Positions 1 through 8,181 of a DNA stretch of 14,901 nucleotides are shown here, piece by piece. Positions within the stretch are counted from its first letter, which is position 1. Every line of letters begins with the position of its first letter. The DNA is from Mansonella perstans (taxonomy: Eukaryota; Nematoda; Chromadorea; Rhabditida; Onchocercidae), in assembly GCA_037074765.1 (NCBI GenBank), contig JBAMDO010000478.1:1-14901 (forward strand), in the 5' to 3' direction. Below the pieces are notes generated by a model, which saw nothing but the letters and a program-made list of their open reading frames with translations, was not told where the DNA came from and did not search any database. The translations under genes and the position numbers were made by a program.

Positions 1-899
1 ATGGGGGACCGAAGTAGTTAGACCTACATGTGCGAAGGTTCTAGACCGAGTGACTCGTTCTTCTGGGAGGTTGGGCATTACCGGAAGCTTGAACGGTTTG
101 GTAGTCCACCGTTTAAAAGCTCTATACTTATTTAGGATTCGTTTGACTTCACTCCTGCCTTTAGGTACCCAAAGTTACGTCGCATTTCTGCTAGTGTGTG
201 AGCGACTAGCATGGAGTAAGTCTTCGTGCTGATGTTATATGAGCTCGGTTATCGGATTGTGTCTTGGAAGATAAATCGGGCGTTTGCTGCCCCTTTCTAA
301 TTCTGAGTTCTTCAATCGACTCAGGGACCTCCATAAATTCTGACATAAATTCCATTTTTTCCTTTCTTTTTGCATGATTCCTTCGGCTTGCGCTTATTTG
401 ATTAATATCCACTCTACCAACTTGTAATCTTCAGTTGTGAATCTTTCTTTCTCAGTCGATAGTGTCTGTAACCATTGAAATTTTCCTTTCGTTGTTATTT
501 TAATGAATTTGAGAACTCGCACAGTTGTCCGTAATAATTTTAGCCATTTGCTAAAACGACTCCCGTCTATAAGTTTAAAATCTCGTTGATATAAGTTGTA
601 ACTTTTGCGACGGTTGTTTCATCCGGTTCTTTTCCGGTTTCTTCTTTGAAATTAAATTCCCATTGTGGCCAACTTGATTCGTTTTCTTTTAACCATGAGG
701 GTCCATACCACCATGGTTCGTATTTTCCCAATTTTCGCGGAGATATTCCCTTGGTTGCAATATCCACGGGATCATGTTCCTTGGAATGTATCGGAACTGA
801 AATTTTGCCTTCCGTATTTCTTCGACACGGTTTTGTACGAATCGCGGTAGGAGTCTGGAATGGTTTTGAATTCAGTGGATAGCAGTATTAAATATTACT
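1..899 (-). pseudogene. Degenerate BEL/Pao retrotransposon pol fragment (RNase H end to integrase start)
   Basis: Read on the minus strand, this stretch follows the order of BEL/Pao Pol. It begins with the end of the RNase H region (FVQNRVEEIRK-like), then PVDIATKGISPRKL and WWYGPSWL, then SKWLKLLRTTVRVLKFIK, and finally the integrase N-terminal zinc region (HEDLLHA, then [11 protein letters not shown]) with [19 protein letters not shown]. Pol of this family copies and inserts the element. This copy is dead. A TGA sits at 872-874 where the family has Trp, and a TAA at 394-396. The frame shifts near 772, near 575, near 200 and again close to position 10, within the motif carrying the first catalytic Asp of the integrase. 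Both zinc-binding Cys positions read as Tyr and Phe (YRAF). Homology stops at about 899 next to a polypyrimidine tract and runs off the left edge. No LTR is seen. The family call rests on motif recognition. Confidence 0.9.
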
Positions 900-917
900 T
901 TTTTTTTTTATTTTCAG
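899..917 (+). promoter_or_regulatory. Polypyrimidine tract and splice acceptor
   Basis: A run of T ending in TTTATTTTCAG matches the nematode 3' splice-site consensus (TTTTCAG). It directly abuts the end of the Pao homology on the other strand, so the retroelement would lie within an intron of any gene using this acceptor. Confidence 0.5.
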
Positions 918-1160
918 ATCAACCAGTTGATCAATGCGGACCATCCTGTTCATATACATGTCAGGAAATCTCCAGCTAATACCACTGCAACCGATCCCAT
1001 TCAGCAATCACAAACAGAATCAGAAATTCATGAAACAATTGCACCAACTTTGGATGATTCCATGAATTTCTCTCTCTACAAAACATTCCTTCTTTGTTCA
1101 CCACCCTATTATCATCATTCACAGTTCAATGGACCTCCGGTTATGAGCTGTCTTTCATGA
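918..1160 (+). CDS. Possible terminal exon of an unidentified gene
   Basis: An open frame runs from the acceptor at 917 to a TGA at 1158-1160, giving about 80 codons with no upstream in-frame need for an ATG. The peptide starts INQLINADHPVHIHVRKSPA, continues through a Thr/Gln/Glu-rich middle, and ends with a Cys/Tyr/His-rich tail (CSPPYYHHSQFNGPPVMSC). No domain is recognised. Base composition is clearly less AT-rich than the surroundings, which favours coding. An alternative frame from the same acceptor gives a short Cys-rich tail (QCGPSCSYTCQEISS then stop at about 980) that resembles a piece of a trypsin-inhibitor-like domain; a frameshift between the two frames is possible. Upstream exons would lie left of the window, beyond the Pao fragment. 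Function is unknown. Confidence 0.4.
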   Translation: MNQLINADHPVHIHVRKSPANTTATDPIQQSQTESEIHETIAPTLDDSMNFSLYKTFLLCSPPYYHHSQFNGPPVMSCLS

Positions 1161-1330
1161 AGAACTGGCCAATGTAACTGTATATTCGGTTATATAACAT
1201 GCTTTTCAACTAATCCTCACATTCGCCCAAAGCAATGCTGCGGGCGACGACGATAATCAAATGAAATAATTATTCACGTCACAATGTTCTTGCTAGTTTG
1301 AAATTTATCAGTTTTATTTTCTAGAATTTC
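1161..1330. other. Spacer between the candidate exon and repeat unit 1
   Basis: A short, mostly AT-rich stretch with a GC-richer patch around 1222-1254 (GCAATGCTGCGGGCGACGAC). No gene or RNA is recognised. It may be 3' UTR of the exon ending at 1160. Confidence 0.3.
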
Positions 1331-1399
1331 TTGGAAATTTTTGAAAACTTTTTTTTTTGGTTCACGAAAAAAAATCTTGTATTTCTTTTATTTTTGCAT

Positions 1400-1468
1400 G
1401 CATTGATGATACTCGTGCTGAAAATTTTTCCACTGATCAACTACTGCCTTCTCTGAATGAAATATGAA
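1400..1468 (+). other. Exon-like relic ending in TGA
   Basis: This patch reads CIDDTRAENFSTDQLLPSLNEI and then TGA, a protein-like composition inside AT-rich flank. The same patch is in unit 2 (about 9762-9828), with S changed to F. It is preceded by a T-rich tract (TTTATTTTTGCATG) that resembles an acceptor but lacks the AG. It may be a dead terminal exon carried along in the unit, or chance. The product is unknown. Confidence 0.2.
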
Positions 1469-1865
1469 TTTTTTTCTTTTTTGTAAAACTTCGTATTTTA
1501 TCAAATAAAAAAAAAATTGCAATCTTTCTAGCATACGAGCAAAAACATATGTGATTTTATTGTTACGAAGTTATTGAATGACGTAAATTATAAATTGCAC
1601 AAAAACTTTTGCAATGTACAAAATCTTAGGTAAAATTGGCTATTTATTAAATCATATAAGAAAAATTTGAGTAAATTTTACAACAGGGGTGTAGAGAACA
1701 AAAGCAAACAATATTTGATGTGTAATTGATGAAATTTACTTCACCTATCAATCAAAATGCTTTTGTTGAAATTTTGGGAAAGTATCGATTCGAAAAAAAT
1801 CAGCGATTAATTCATTAATCAGTTTGCTAGAATTTCTGTCAACCAATTGAATCGTCATGCTTGAG

Positions 1866-2142
1866 GCACAAGCATGTTGTCTTTTCCGTCTGATATAATT
1901 TATTGTGCGAAACTTCTTCAGGACTTACTTGGAATGGGTTTCCAACGGAAACAGTCAGTAGAAAAATACTAAAGAAATGCACTTAAGTGCTTGAAAATTT
2001 CTGTGTTTTATAAATGAAAAATGTTGCAGGAAGCAAATGGATTGCTGCAAGCAATCATCGTACTTTCTGCAAAATTCCGAGCAAAAATAACTTCTCGTAT
2101 ATGGTAATATACCTCGACCTTTTTCCTCTCAAAGCTTCATAG
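1866..2142 (+). pseudogene. Exon-like patches with a UBA-like motif, possible gene relic
   Basis: Two adjacent open stretches look more protein-like than their surroundings. The first reads SDIIYCAKLLQDLLGMGFQR and continues KQSVEKY to a TAA at about 1970; the LLGMGF motif with following basic and polar residues recalls the first helix and loop of UBA domains. The second follows a TTGCAG acceptor-like site at about 2029 and reads EANGLLQAIIVLSAKFRAKI to a stop. In another frame, a 42-codon ORF with ATG at 2014 ends at 2142. Joining the first stretch to the second through a weak donor (GTAGAA) would keep frame. Unit 2 has the same patches at about 10230-10540. Near-identity between units reflects recent duplication and does not show selection. 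Confidence 0.22.
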
Positions 2143-2359
2143 ATGTTCTACCGATATCACATCAGTTATGCTATGGAGATTAATTTCATCCCTGATGCTT
2201 GGATTTGGGTTGTCATATGAATCTGACTTTTCAACAAGACAAATCTTCCACCAGGCAGCAAAATTTTCTGTTATCCCTCACTTCAACATCACAACAATTT
2301 CTTTCGCATATCTAAATTTTGAATCTGACTTTTGATAAAAGCAAGAAAATAGAAATAGG

Positions 2360-2700
2360 GCAATCCAGGGAATTCAGAATTCTGATGAACAATTAAATTA
2401 CAAAAAACTATTACTATCGAATTATCAAATCACCTCTGTTTCTCAAAAGCGTAAAACATGTTCTTTTATCTATCTTTCAGATTCCCTATCATTCCCACTG
2501 ATCTTCTATCATTTGATCAAATTTTTCATTCGCTCATTTTTAAGTCACTGCATTAAATGATCAGAGATAACGTCAATATCCGCCCAATGTTGCATTTTGT
2601 TGCATTTATTCCATAAATAATGTTCCTTTGCTCTATAAATTCTGGTAAGATTCGTAGCAGACATCTCTCTTCCTAATACAAATGAATACCTTTTTTTTGC
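2360..2700 (+). repeat. Internal repeat R1 of unit 1
   Basis: This is one of three degenerate tandem elements in the unit flank. Ordered landmarks are GATGAACAATTAAATTAC, CTCAAAAGCGTAAAACATG, CTATCTTTCAG, TTCATTCGCTCATTTTTAAG, then GATAACGTCAATATCCGC, TTGCATTTTGTTGCA (2590-2604) and the CAGACATCTCTCTTCCTAAT tail. R2 repeats the same order about 385 bp downstream. Confidence 0.75.
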
Positions 2701-2747
2701 GGCTCACATTTTTATATCACTGCCAAACAAAAGCTAATTATAATCAA

Positions 2748-3275
2748 TTTGAGGAATTCCAGAAATTTCTGATGAAAAAATCAAATGATGAACAATTAAA
2801 GTACAACCAAAACAATTAAATTATAGTCAACTACCATCAAATTCCCGATCTCAAAAGCTTAAAACTTGTTCTGCTATCTATCTTTCGGGTTCTTTATTAA
2901 TTTTCTTTTCGTCCATTTTTAAGTCAGTGCATAAAATGATCAAAGATAACGTCAGTATTCGCTCATTGTTGCATTTTGTTGCAATTATTCCATGAAAATG
3001 TTCCTTTGTTTTATGAATTCCGGGAAGTCATATCAGGCATCTTTCTTCCTAACATGAATGGAATACTTCTCTTCCAAATTTGCTTCATTTATACTTTAAT
3101 TGGAATTTTAAAACCTTTTCTGACGTATCCAATGATATCATATGTTTTTGACACAACCAAATCGATGAGATATGTTTCCAACATTTAATAAATTATAATT
3201 TTTCAGTACGAGTTTTTCGATTTTAATTTGCTAATTATAATTTCCATTAAAAAATCATTGGCTATAAAAAAGAAG
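2748..3275 (+). repeat. Internal repeat R2 of unit 1
   Basis: R2 repeats the R1 landmarks in order: GATGAACAATTAAAGTAC, CTCAAAAGCTTAAAACTTG, CTATCTATCTTTC, CATTTTTAAGTCAGTGCAT, GATAACGTCAGTATTCGC and TTGCATTTTGTTGCA (2969-2983). It continues with AACCTTTTCTGACG and GCTAATTATAATTTCC. It is diverged from R1, so this internal duplication is older than the unit duplication. A 70-codon open frame inside it (2976-3188) looks like chance. Confidence 0.7.
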
Positions 3276-3439
3276 AAATAACCGGTGATGAAATTTCAAA
3301 TACTAAACTCTGTTATGAAATCTGCAGACCTGAAAAACAATGGGTGAATCAATGAGATTTGTGTTCGTAAGCTGGAATTTAAAATTTGGAGTTTATGAAA
3401 CAGTTCTTTGGTTATATTTTCAAGTCGCAACTTATAAAT

Positions 3440-3665
3440 GAAATCTTTATGAATTTCGTAGATATGATCAGCAGTTGCCTGATACTGCATTTTGCTGCAT
3501 TCGTTACATTTGTTCTCCAAAGAAATATTCCTTTGTTTTGTGAATTCCCGAACTGATGATATCAGATATCCTTCTTTCTAATATAAGTGGAAGATTTCTT
3601 GTTTAAAATTCGCGTCATTAAAGTCTAATTTAATTCCTAAAACTTTTTCTTACATTATAATATTT
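3440..3665 (+). repeat. Internal repeat R3 of unit 1 (partial, divergent)
   Basis: R3 follows the R2 landmarks in weaker form: CTGCATTTTGCTGCA (3485-3499), then AATATTCCTTTGTTTTGTGA, GATATCAGATATCCTTCTTT, and AAACTTTTTCTTACATTATA in place of the AACCTTTTCTGACG region. It is the oldest of the three. It is kept in unit 2 (about 11885-12120) and appears absent from unit 3. Confidence 0.55.
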
Positions 3666-3923
3666 TCTAATCAATCCATTATTAATCTTCTTAAAACTTT
3701 TTACATATCTGATGGTAACCTAATTTTTTAGTTGGAATCTTTGTAATCAATTATGGCTTCAAGGGCCGATTAATGCTTTGCAAATCACGGTTTTCAATTA
3801 CGATTTCGCAAAAGATTTCAATTTTTTATTGGGGAATAATCTTCTCGAAATTTATAAGTATTCCTTTGTCTCTTTTGAGACTTTTGAGACTCTAAAATTT
3901 TCAACCATTGCGTAGGCGACAAA

Positions 3924-3929
3924 TTTCAG
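3924..3929 (+). promoter_or_regulatory. TTTCAG acceptor 13 nt before the start of copy 1 (likely trans-splice site)
   Basis: AAATTTCAG ends at 3929 and the ATG is at 3943, leaving a 13-nt leader. Copies 2 and 3 have an acceptor at exactly the same distance (copy 3 uses TTTTAG). In nematodes an acceptor this close to an ATG usually receives a spliced leader. A cis-spliced 5' UTR exon is the alternative. Confidence 0.6.
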
Positions 3930-3942
3930 GTTTGCGGCATCA

Positions 3943-4360
3943 ATGCATCTTTTCACTACTTTATTATCAATTGTTTGCGCTGTCTTCGTGGCCCAAGTAA
4001 GTTACCTAATGGATTATTGTTAAGTCGGAAACGGAATGATTGATAACGAAGCAACTCCCTCAGTGATCTACGTTTTCTGATGTCATTAAAAAACGATCGA
4101 CACTACAACGATGCAAATTTTATTTTCAGGCTTGTATATCACAAATGAAACAGAGTGCGCCAAACGGGAAGGATGGAAATAAAGGACCAGCGGGACCACC
4201 GGGACCTCCTGGACCTCGAGGAGTAACAGGACGAGTTGGAAAACAAGGAGCACCAGGGCCAAAAGGAATAACTGGGCCGCCAGGATCTCAAGGACAGCAA
4301 GGAACCAGAGGACCGCCTGGAATACAAGGACCATCAGGAGCAGCATCAGGAGGAAGATAA
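3943..4360 (+). CDS. Short secreted collagen-like protein, copy 1 (two exons, intact)
   Basis: Exon 1 is 3943-3996 and exon 2 is 4130-4360. The 133-bp intron has a GTAAGT donor and a TATTTTCAG acceptor. Joining them in phase 0 gives 94 aa. Residues 1-18 ([18 protein letters not shown]) are a signal peptide encoded by exon 1 alone. The -3/-1 rule allows cleavage after A-Q-A19, leaving Cys20 as the mature N-terminus and only mature cysteine. From about Gly32 there are 20 uninterrupted Gly-X-Y triplets with several Pro in Y, then a short SGGR tail. Cuticle collagens are about 300 aa with a non-collagenous N-terminal domain and Cys clusters; none of that is present. The likely role is a secreted mini-collagen that forms a short triple helix, perhaps linked through Cys20. 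Function is not known. Copy 3 keeps the same exon plan despite divergence, which argues that the gene is real. Confidence 0.85.
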
Positions 4361-5024
4361 AAGCTGCGGTCAACGAAATTTGTCAACGATAGCAGCGTAT
4401 CTTTTTCTGATATCGGTTGTTTTGCTTGCTTCAACGCAACGTAAAAGTGTTTTTACTATTATGTCATTTTTTCAAAAAAAATCCTAGCTGTGAATCATCA
4501 AAGTTGGTCATGAAATGTTTTTTTTTGTTTCAATTTGAGTATTTTTTGAAATCTTTTAAATTTTAATCGCCGAAATTTTGCTAGAAATATTGGGCCAAAA
4601 AAAAATGAAAGAAATGATATATATCTGTCAAGATTCACTTATTATTATTTTTATATCCATCAATAAAATATGGTATCTTCATTGTTTCCAGAAATCTTCC
4701 AGAATCTTTTCACAGACGTACTTAACTTGTATTGCACTTGCTTTCAACTATAAAAATGTATTTCAGATTTAATTGAACCATGAATTTCTTTTTTACAACA
4801 CATATGTATTGATATATTTTTGTTTGTATAATTTCCAAAAAATTTTCGCATCCATATTCGTACGAAATATTTCTTCACAGAAATTAAATTTTGGAAAATA
4901 TTGTCAAGTTTCATTTTGTACTGTTCAAGCATCAAACTATTTTGCAATGACTTTTCAGCATATGAATTAATTTAAATAAGGCTGTATTTGAATAAAATAT
5001 TTTTGCACAAAATCGAAAATTTAT
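4361..5024 (+). other. 3' flank of copy 1 (3' UTR and downstream)
   Basis: AT-rich sequence with no protein-like frame; the ORFs at 4578-4772 and 4773-4970 are A/T-biased and the first does not survive intact in unit 2. AATAAA at 4662-4667 is a candidate poly(A) signal about 300 nt after the stop, and a second lies near 4991. Unit 2 keeps both. Confidence 0.5.
4662..4667 (+). terminator. Candidate poly(A) signal AATAAA, copy 1
   Basis: The first canonical AATAAA after the copy 1 stop lies in TCAATAAAATATGG. It is conserved in unit 2 at 13105-13110. A hexamer is common by chance in DNA this AT-rich. Confidence 0.35.
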
Positions 5025-5191
5025 CATCAACCCATATTATAATATATTAAAAGAAACCTTTGATTTGACCATCATTTTAAAATTAATTTAAAATTTGAGT
5101 GAAATTTTTTTTTCAACAGGATTGCAGATAGGAAAAAGTAGTCCCTATAAAATGTTGCATGCTGCATGAGCAGTTAAGTTTGCTTATAAAA

Positions 5192-5355
5192 ATTCTTTTT
5201 TGTTTCACTTTGATAATAAGTGTTTTTTGAAAATTTTTAAAATTTCAATAGCAGAAATTTTGAAATAAAATAAAATAAAAATATAAATATTGGGCCAAAA
5301 ATAAATTAAGAAAACAAAAATACGTATATATTTATCGGGAATCATTTATTAGCAA
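5192..5355 (+). repeat. Divergent relic of the unit 3' flank
   Basis: This stretch follows 4514-4648 with many changes. Shared landmarks in order are TTTTTTGTTTCA, GTTTTTTGAAAATTTTTAAA, GCAGAAATTTTG, AAATATTGGGCCAAAAA and TCATTTATTA. It carries an inserted AAATA microsatellite (5263-5281). It has no collagen exon in front of it, so it appears to be the remains of an older unit whose gene was lost. Confidence 0.65.
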
Positions 5356-6750
5356 TGTTTCATTGCAATTTCCAACATAATTTCAATCATCAATATAACT
5401 AATAATATATGTCTACTTGATTTATTTCCATCCATTAGTGCATTCAATAAATAAATCTATGCATCAATGAAAATTTTAAATTAAACAAAAAAAATTTTTT
5501 TTAGGAGATAAATCAAGTGAACAATAATAAATCATGAAAGAACAAATAATAATAAGCGTTTCAAATAATTTTGCCTATTATTTTCAACAAAAATTCACCA
5601 ACACCGTTTACAAAGTGATCATCTATTTTCGTTAAAAGAACTTTATAATTTAGAAAATCGTTGTATCACTTTCTCTCTTTTTCCCATCCTAATTTTGCAA
5701 TTACTTATATAAACAAAGGAAGTAAGCCTGCAATGTGAAGTTGCAATTTTCATTTCATTCGATGTGTTTGAAAATGTCATAAATAATTTTAAAAAAATTA
5801 GCGCTCGAAACAAATCTGATCTTTAAAGCCACAATCACTAATGATTAATTCAATTATTATTCAGTACTTTGATATTTCCAGATGGTCTGCAAGATTGAAT
5901 ATTAAAATGTTACAATCGTAAACTGGCTTGTTGAAATGAATCAAATAATCATCGCCATTTAAAATATAACTGATTGGAGAAGCGCCTGATTAAGTGAGAT
6001 ATTAATTGTTGCTTTTTTCTTATTGAATCAAACTTATCGAACGTTAAAAATAGTATAATTACAGTGAGCAGTTGCTTCTGACTTAAAATTGATCCATTGA
6101 ATAACTTCATTTATTCATTTATTATTTATTAATTTCCTAATCGAAGTGTTTTATTAATTTTTGCTATTGAACAAATGCAGCAATCATTTTAGTTACAATT
6201 ATTGCATTGAATGTTTATCTCAGTATTTTTAATAAATTTCAGATGCTGAATTCGATCTAATCTCTCTCGTTTGTGTTAATTCAATCAACGTTGTGCACCG
6301 ACGTGATTTCAGAATGTATGAACTTTTACGCAATTAAAATGAAATCAAAGTTATGAAAAATGGATAAGAAGAATGAGCTAAATTTTTTTTCGGACATTTG
6401 ATTGATGGCTAGATTTGATCAATTTGAACTGGTTATTCATCGGTCATTCAAATAACTAAAAATTTAATTTAAAGAATAATTTGGCATTCTATTCAAAGAG
6501 GAAAGCAAAAGCTATTCTGTACCAAATGAACTAATTAACAAATCGAACTTCACATGATCAAATTCTGAGTAAAAAAATTTGGAAAATGACCGAAATTTGA
6601 TTGCAGTAACCTTCAATTTCATTTTTTATTTGAAATTTGTAAGTAATTGGATTTTCTTCAAAAATTCTTCATTAATATATTGAAAGATTATTAAGGAGCA
6701 TATATCATAAATTGTTTTAATCATTTTTATGTGAATTATACGCAAATATA
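5356..6750. other. AT-rich spacer with no recognised gene
   Basis: No open frame of 60 codons or more on either strand lies within this stretch. I see no tRNA-like fold, no similarity to the repeat unit and no transposon motif. It is rich in A/T runs and short direct repeats of simple type. Confidence 0.5.
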
Positions 6751-6751
6751 T

Positions 6752-7140
6752 TAGCTAATCAAATATGCTGATGGCTTGGAATATCCTCGTCCTCTTCACA
6801 TTCTGGTAAACGATAACTTTGGTTCTATATCTAAAAATTTTGATCCAACTATGTAATTATGAGTCAATGAGTATGCTGAACAATGAATAGATAATGAATC
6901 AGTGAATATGCTTGATCCTCTAAAAATTAACGACGAATTGGCAGTCAATAGCGTGTGAAGATTCAAAGGAATATGAGAAATCAAAGAAAGATCCAGAAGA
7001 GCGGTTACTTAACGAATTCAGGCTCGTTACGATGAAACGAATCCAAGTCGAAACACTGAGTGATGACGAGTTTGATTTCAATGCTGTACGACGGTCAATT
7101 TGGTCTTTTAATAACAATGATCTCAATAATATCGGTTGAA
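6752..7140 (+). pseudogene. Decayed coding-like patch, unidentified gene relic
   Basis: Protein-like stretches occur in changing frames. The first is KYADGLEYPRPLHILVNDNF continuing GSISKNFDPTM to a stop at about 6855. The second is SVNMLDPLKINDELAVNSV to a TGA at about 6948. The third is EDSKEYEKSKKDPEERLLNE, continuing through RIQVETLSDDEFDFNAVRRS to a TGA near 7140. The acidic and basic residues, ordinary codons and lower A/T content than the flanks suggest an exon of roughly 120-130 codons interrupted by several frameshifts. An AG preceded by an AT-rich tract (ATATATTAG, about 6754) could have been its acceptor. I recognise no domain. Minus-strand ORFs over the same bases (6796-6984, 6920-7147) look like shadows. 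Confidence 0.4.
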
Positions 7141-8181
7141 GCAACATCAGAAAAAAGATGTAAGCGGATACATCCGATATTTCACAGAATTGATAAAATC
7201 ACAAAACAAAATTTGATATTAGCCAAGATCACTATATATATATATACATATATGAATCCACAGACAAATATCTGCAATGAGATGCACCAAAAATTACTCC
7301 TATCGTATCTTTTTTTTTTTTTGGACTATCTGCCAATTTAGAGTTCGGTTAATAGAAAAGTTAAAATGAATTTCTCCTAACGCAATAATCCTGAAAGAAA
7401 TAGATGTACCAACAACAGTGTGCATTCACATGGATTTCATTTTGGTCGATTTTCAATTTGTGAAAGAATAATTCCCGCAAAATCTAAAAAGATATCAATT
7501 GTAAAAGAATGGGATGCAAAAATAGACATAAAATCATTTGTTTTAACAAAAAGTCATCAATAAGTTTTTACATCATCTGCCATTTTTCAGAATGTGAGTG
7601 AATGTACATTGTTGAATAAATCGAATATTTTTTACCAATCATTCTGTTGATATTACGATTTCTTGAAGTTGAATAACTTTTAGTTTGTTGCAAGGGTATA
7701 TTAAAAGTTGGAATTATCTTAATTTTTTTCGTGAAGTTATTTAAGGAAAAACAAAAATCCTCGCCAATCAAATTAAACTTATTTCTTAGCTGCAACTTTA
7801 AACTTGATGAACTGAACCAGGCAAATTTTGTCTTTAATAATTTCATAACTTGAAAGTTAAAGTATAACAGCTTAAAAAATGGTTTCGTTGAAGCCACATT
7901 GGAAAAGAAATATAATTTTCATGTTAACATGGTGTTTTTGAGCACTGCAACGTTAACCATTTACTAGAGACGTAATACCGAAAATATTTAAAAAATCATT
8001 GCCTTTCGCAATAATCCTGAAAGATGGACAATTCTAAGATTAAACTCGGAGAGAAGCTCGTCCAGTTTGTAAAAGTCATCCATCTGAATTGTGTAATTTG
8101 TTTCATTGACTGTGCAATTTGCTTCATTTATGTCACCATGACATAAATTTCACATAACATGAATTTTGTCAACTTGAGTAA
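7141..8181. other. AT-rich spacer with a TA microsatellite and a 17-bp direct repeat
   Basis: A (TA)n tract lies at about 7233-7253. CGCAATAATCCTGAAAG occurs at 7381-7397 and again at 8007-8023. A 109-codon minus-strand ORF (7568-7897) is dominated by Lys, Phe, Ser and Asn and looks like chance in AT-rich DNA. No other gene signal is seen. Confidence 0.45.

Larger units (their letters stand above)
1331..5024 (+). repeat. Tandem repeat unit 1 (about 3.7 kb), carries collagen-like gene copy 1
   Basis: This block is repeated almost base for base at 9694-13469. The left edge is at TTGGAAATTTTTGAAAAC and the right edge at AATCGAAAATTTAT. Similarity covers non-coding flank, both exons, the intron and the 3' flank equally, so the duplication is recent. 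Differences are scattered substitutions, short indels, an extra stretch of about 45 bp in unit 2 near 10355 and a 46-bp tandem duplication in unit 2 at 10866-10957. The unit consists of about 2.6 kb of flank, the two-exon gene (3943-4360), and about 660 bp of 3' flank. Confidence 0.93.

Noticed and set aside
50..232. Plus-strand ORFs over the Pao fragment (also 646-882 and 665-850)
   Set aside because: They are shadows of the minus-strand pol relic, whose family motifs identify the true strand.
2976..3188. 70-codon plus-strand ORF, identical in unit 2 (11433-11645)
   Set aside because: It starts from a TTG in AT-rich repeat R2 and has no splice or leader signals. The identity only reflects recent duplication of the whole unit. 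The R2 equivalent in unit 3 does not keep the same protein.
3296..3520. 74-codon minus-strand ORF, present in both units (also 11739-11963)
   Set aside because: It spans the R3 edge with no domain and no expression signals. Its conservation is explained by unit duplication.
4086..4373. Hydrophobic minus-strand ORF resembling a membrane protein (and 12542-12805)
   Set aside because: It is the antisense of Gly-Pro-rich collagen codons, which automatically reads as Leu, Val, Ala and Pro. It is a shadow of exon 2.
4578..4970. Two plus-strand ORFs in the 3' flank
   Set aside because: They are AT-biased, lie after the collagen stop, and the first is broken by a one-base change in unit 2.
7060..7341. 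93-codon plus-strand ORF continuing after the decayed patch
   Set aside because: Its start overlaps the better-looking frame of the patch. The later part is simple AT-rich sequence, including the TA microsatellite.
7568..7897. 109-codon minus-strand ORF, the longest in the window
   Set aside because: The composition is dominated by Lys, Phe, Ser, Asn and Ile as expected from AT-rich DNA. No motif, signal peptide or splice context was seen.
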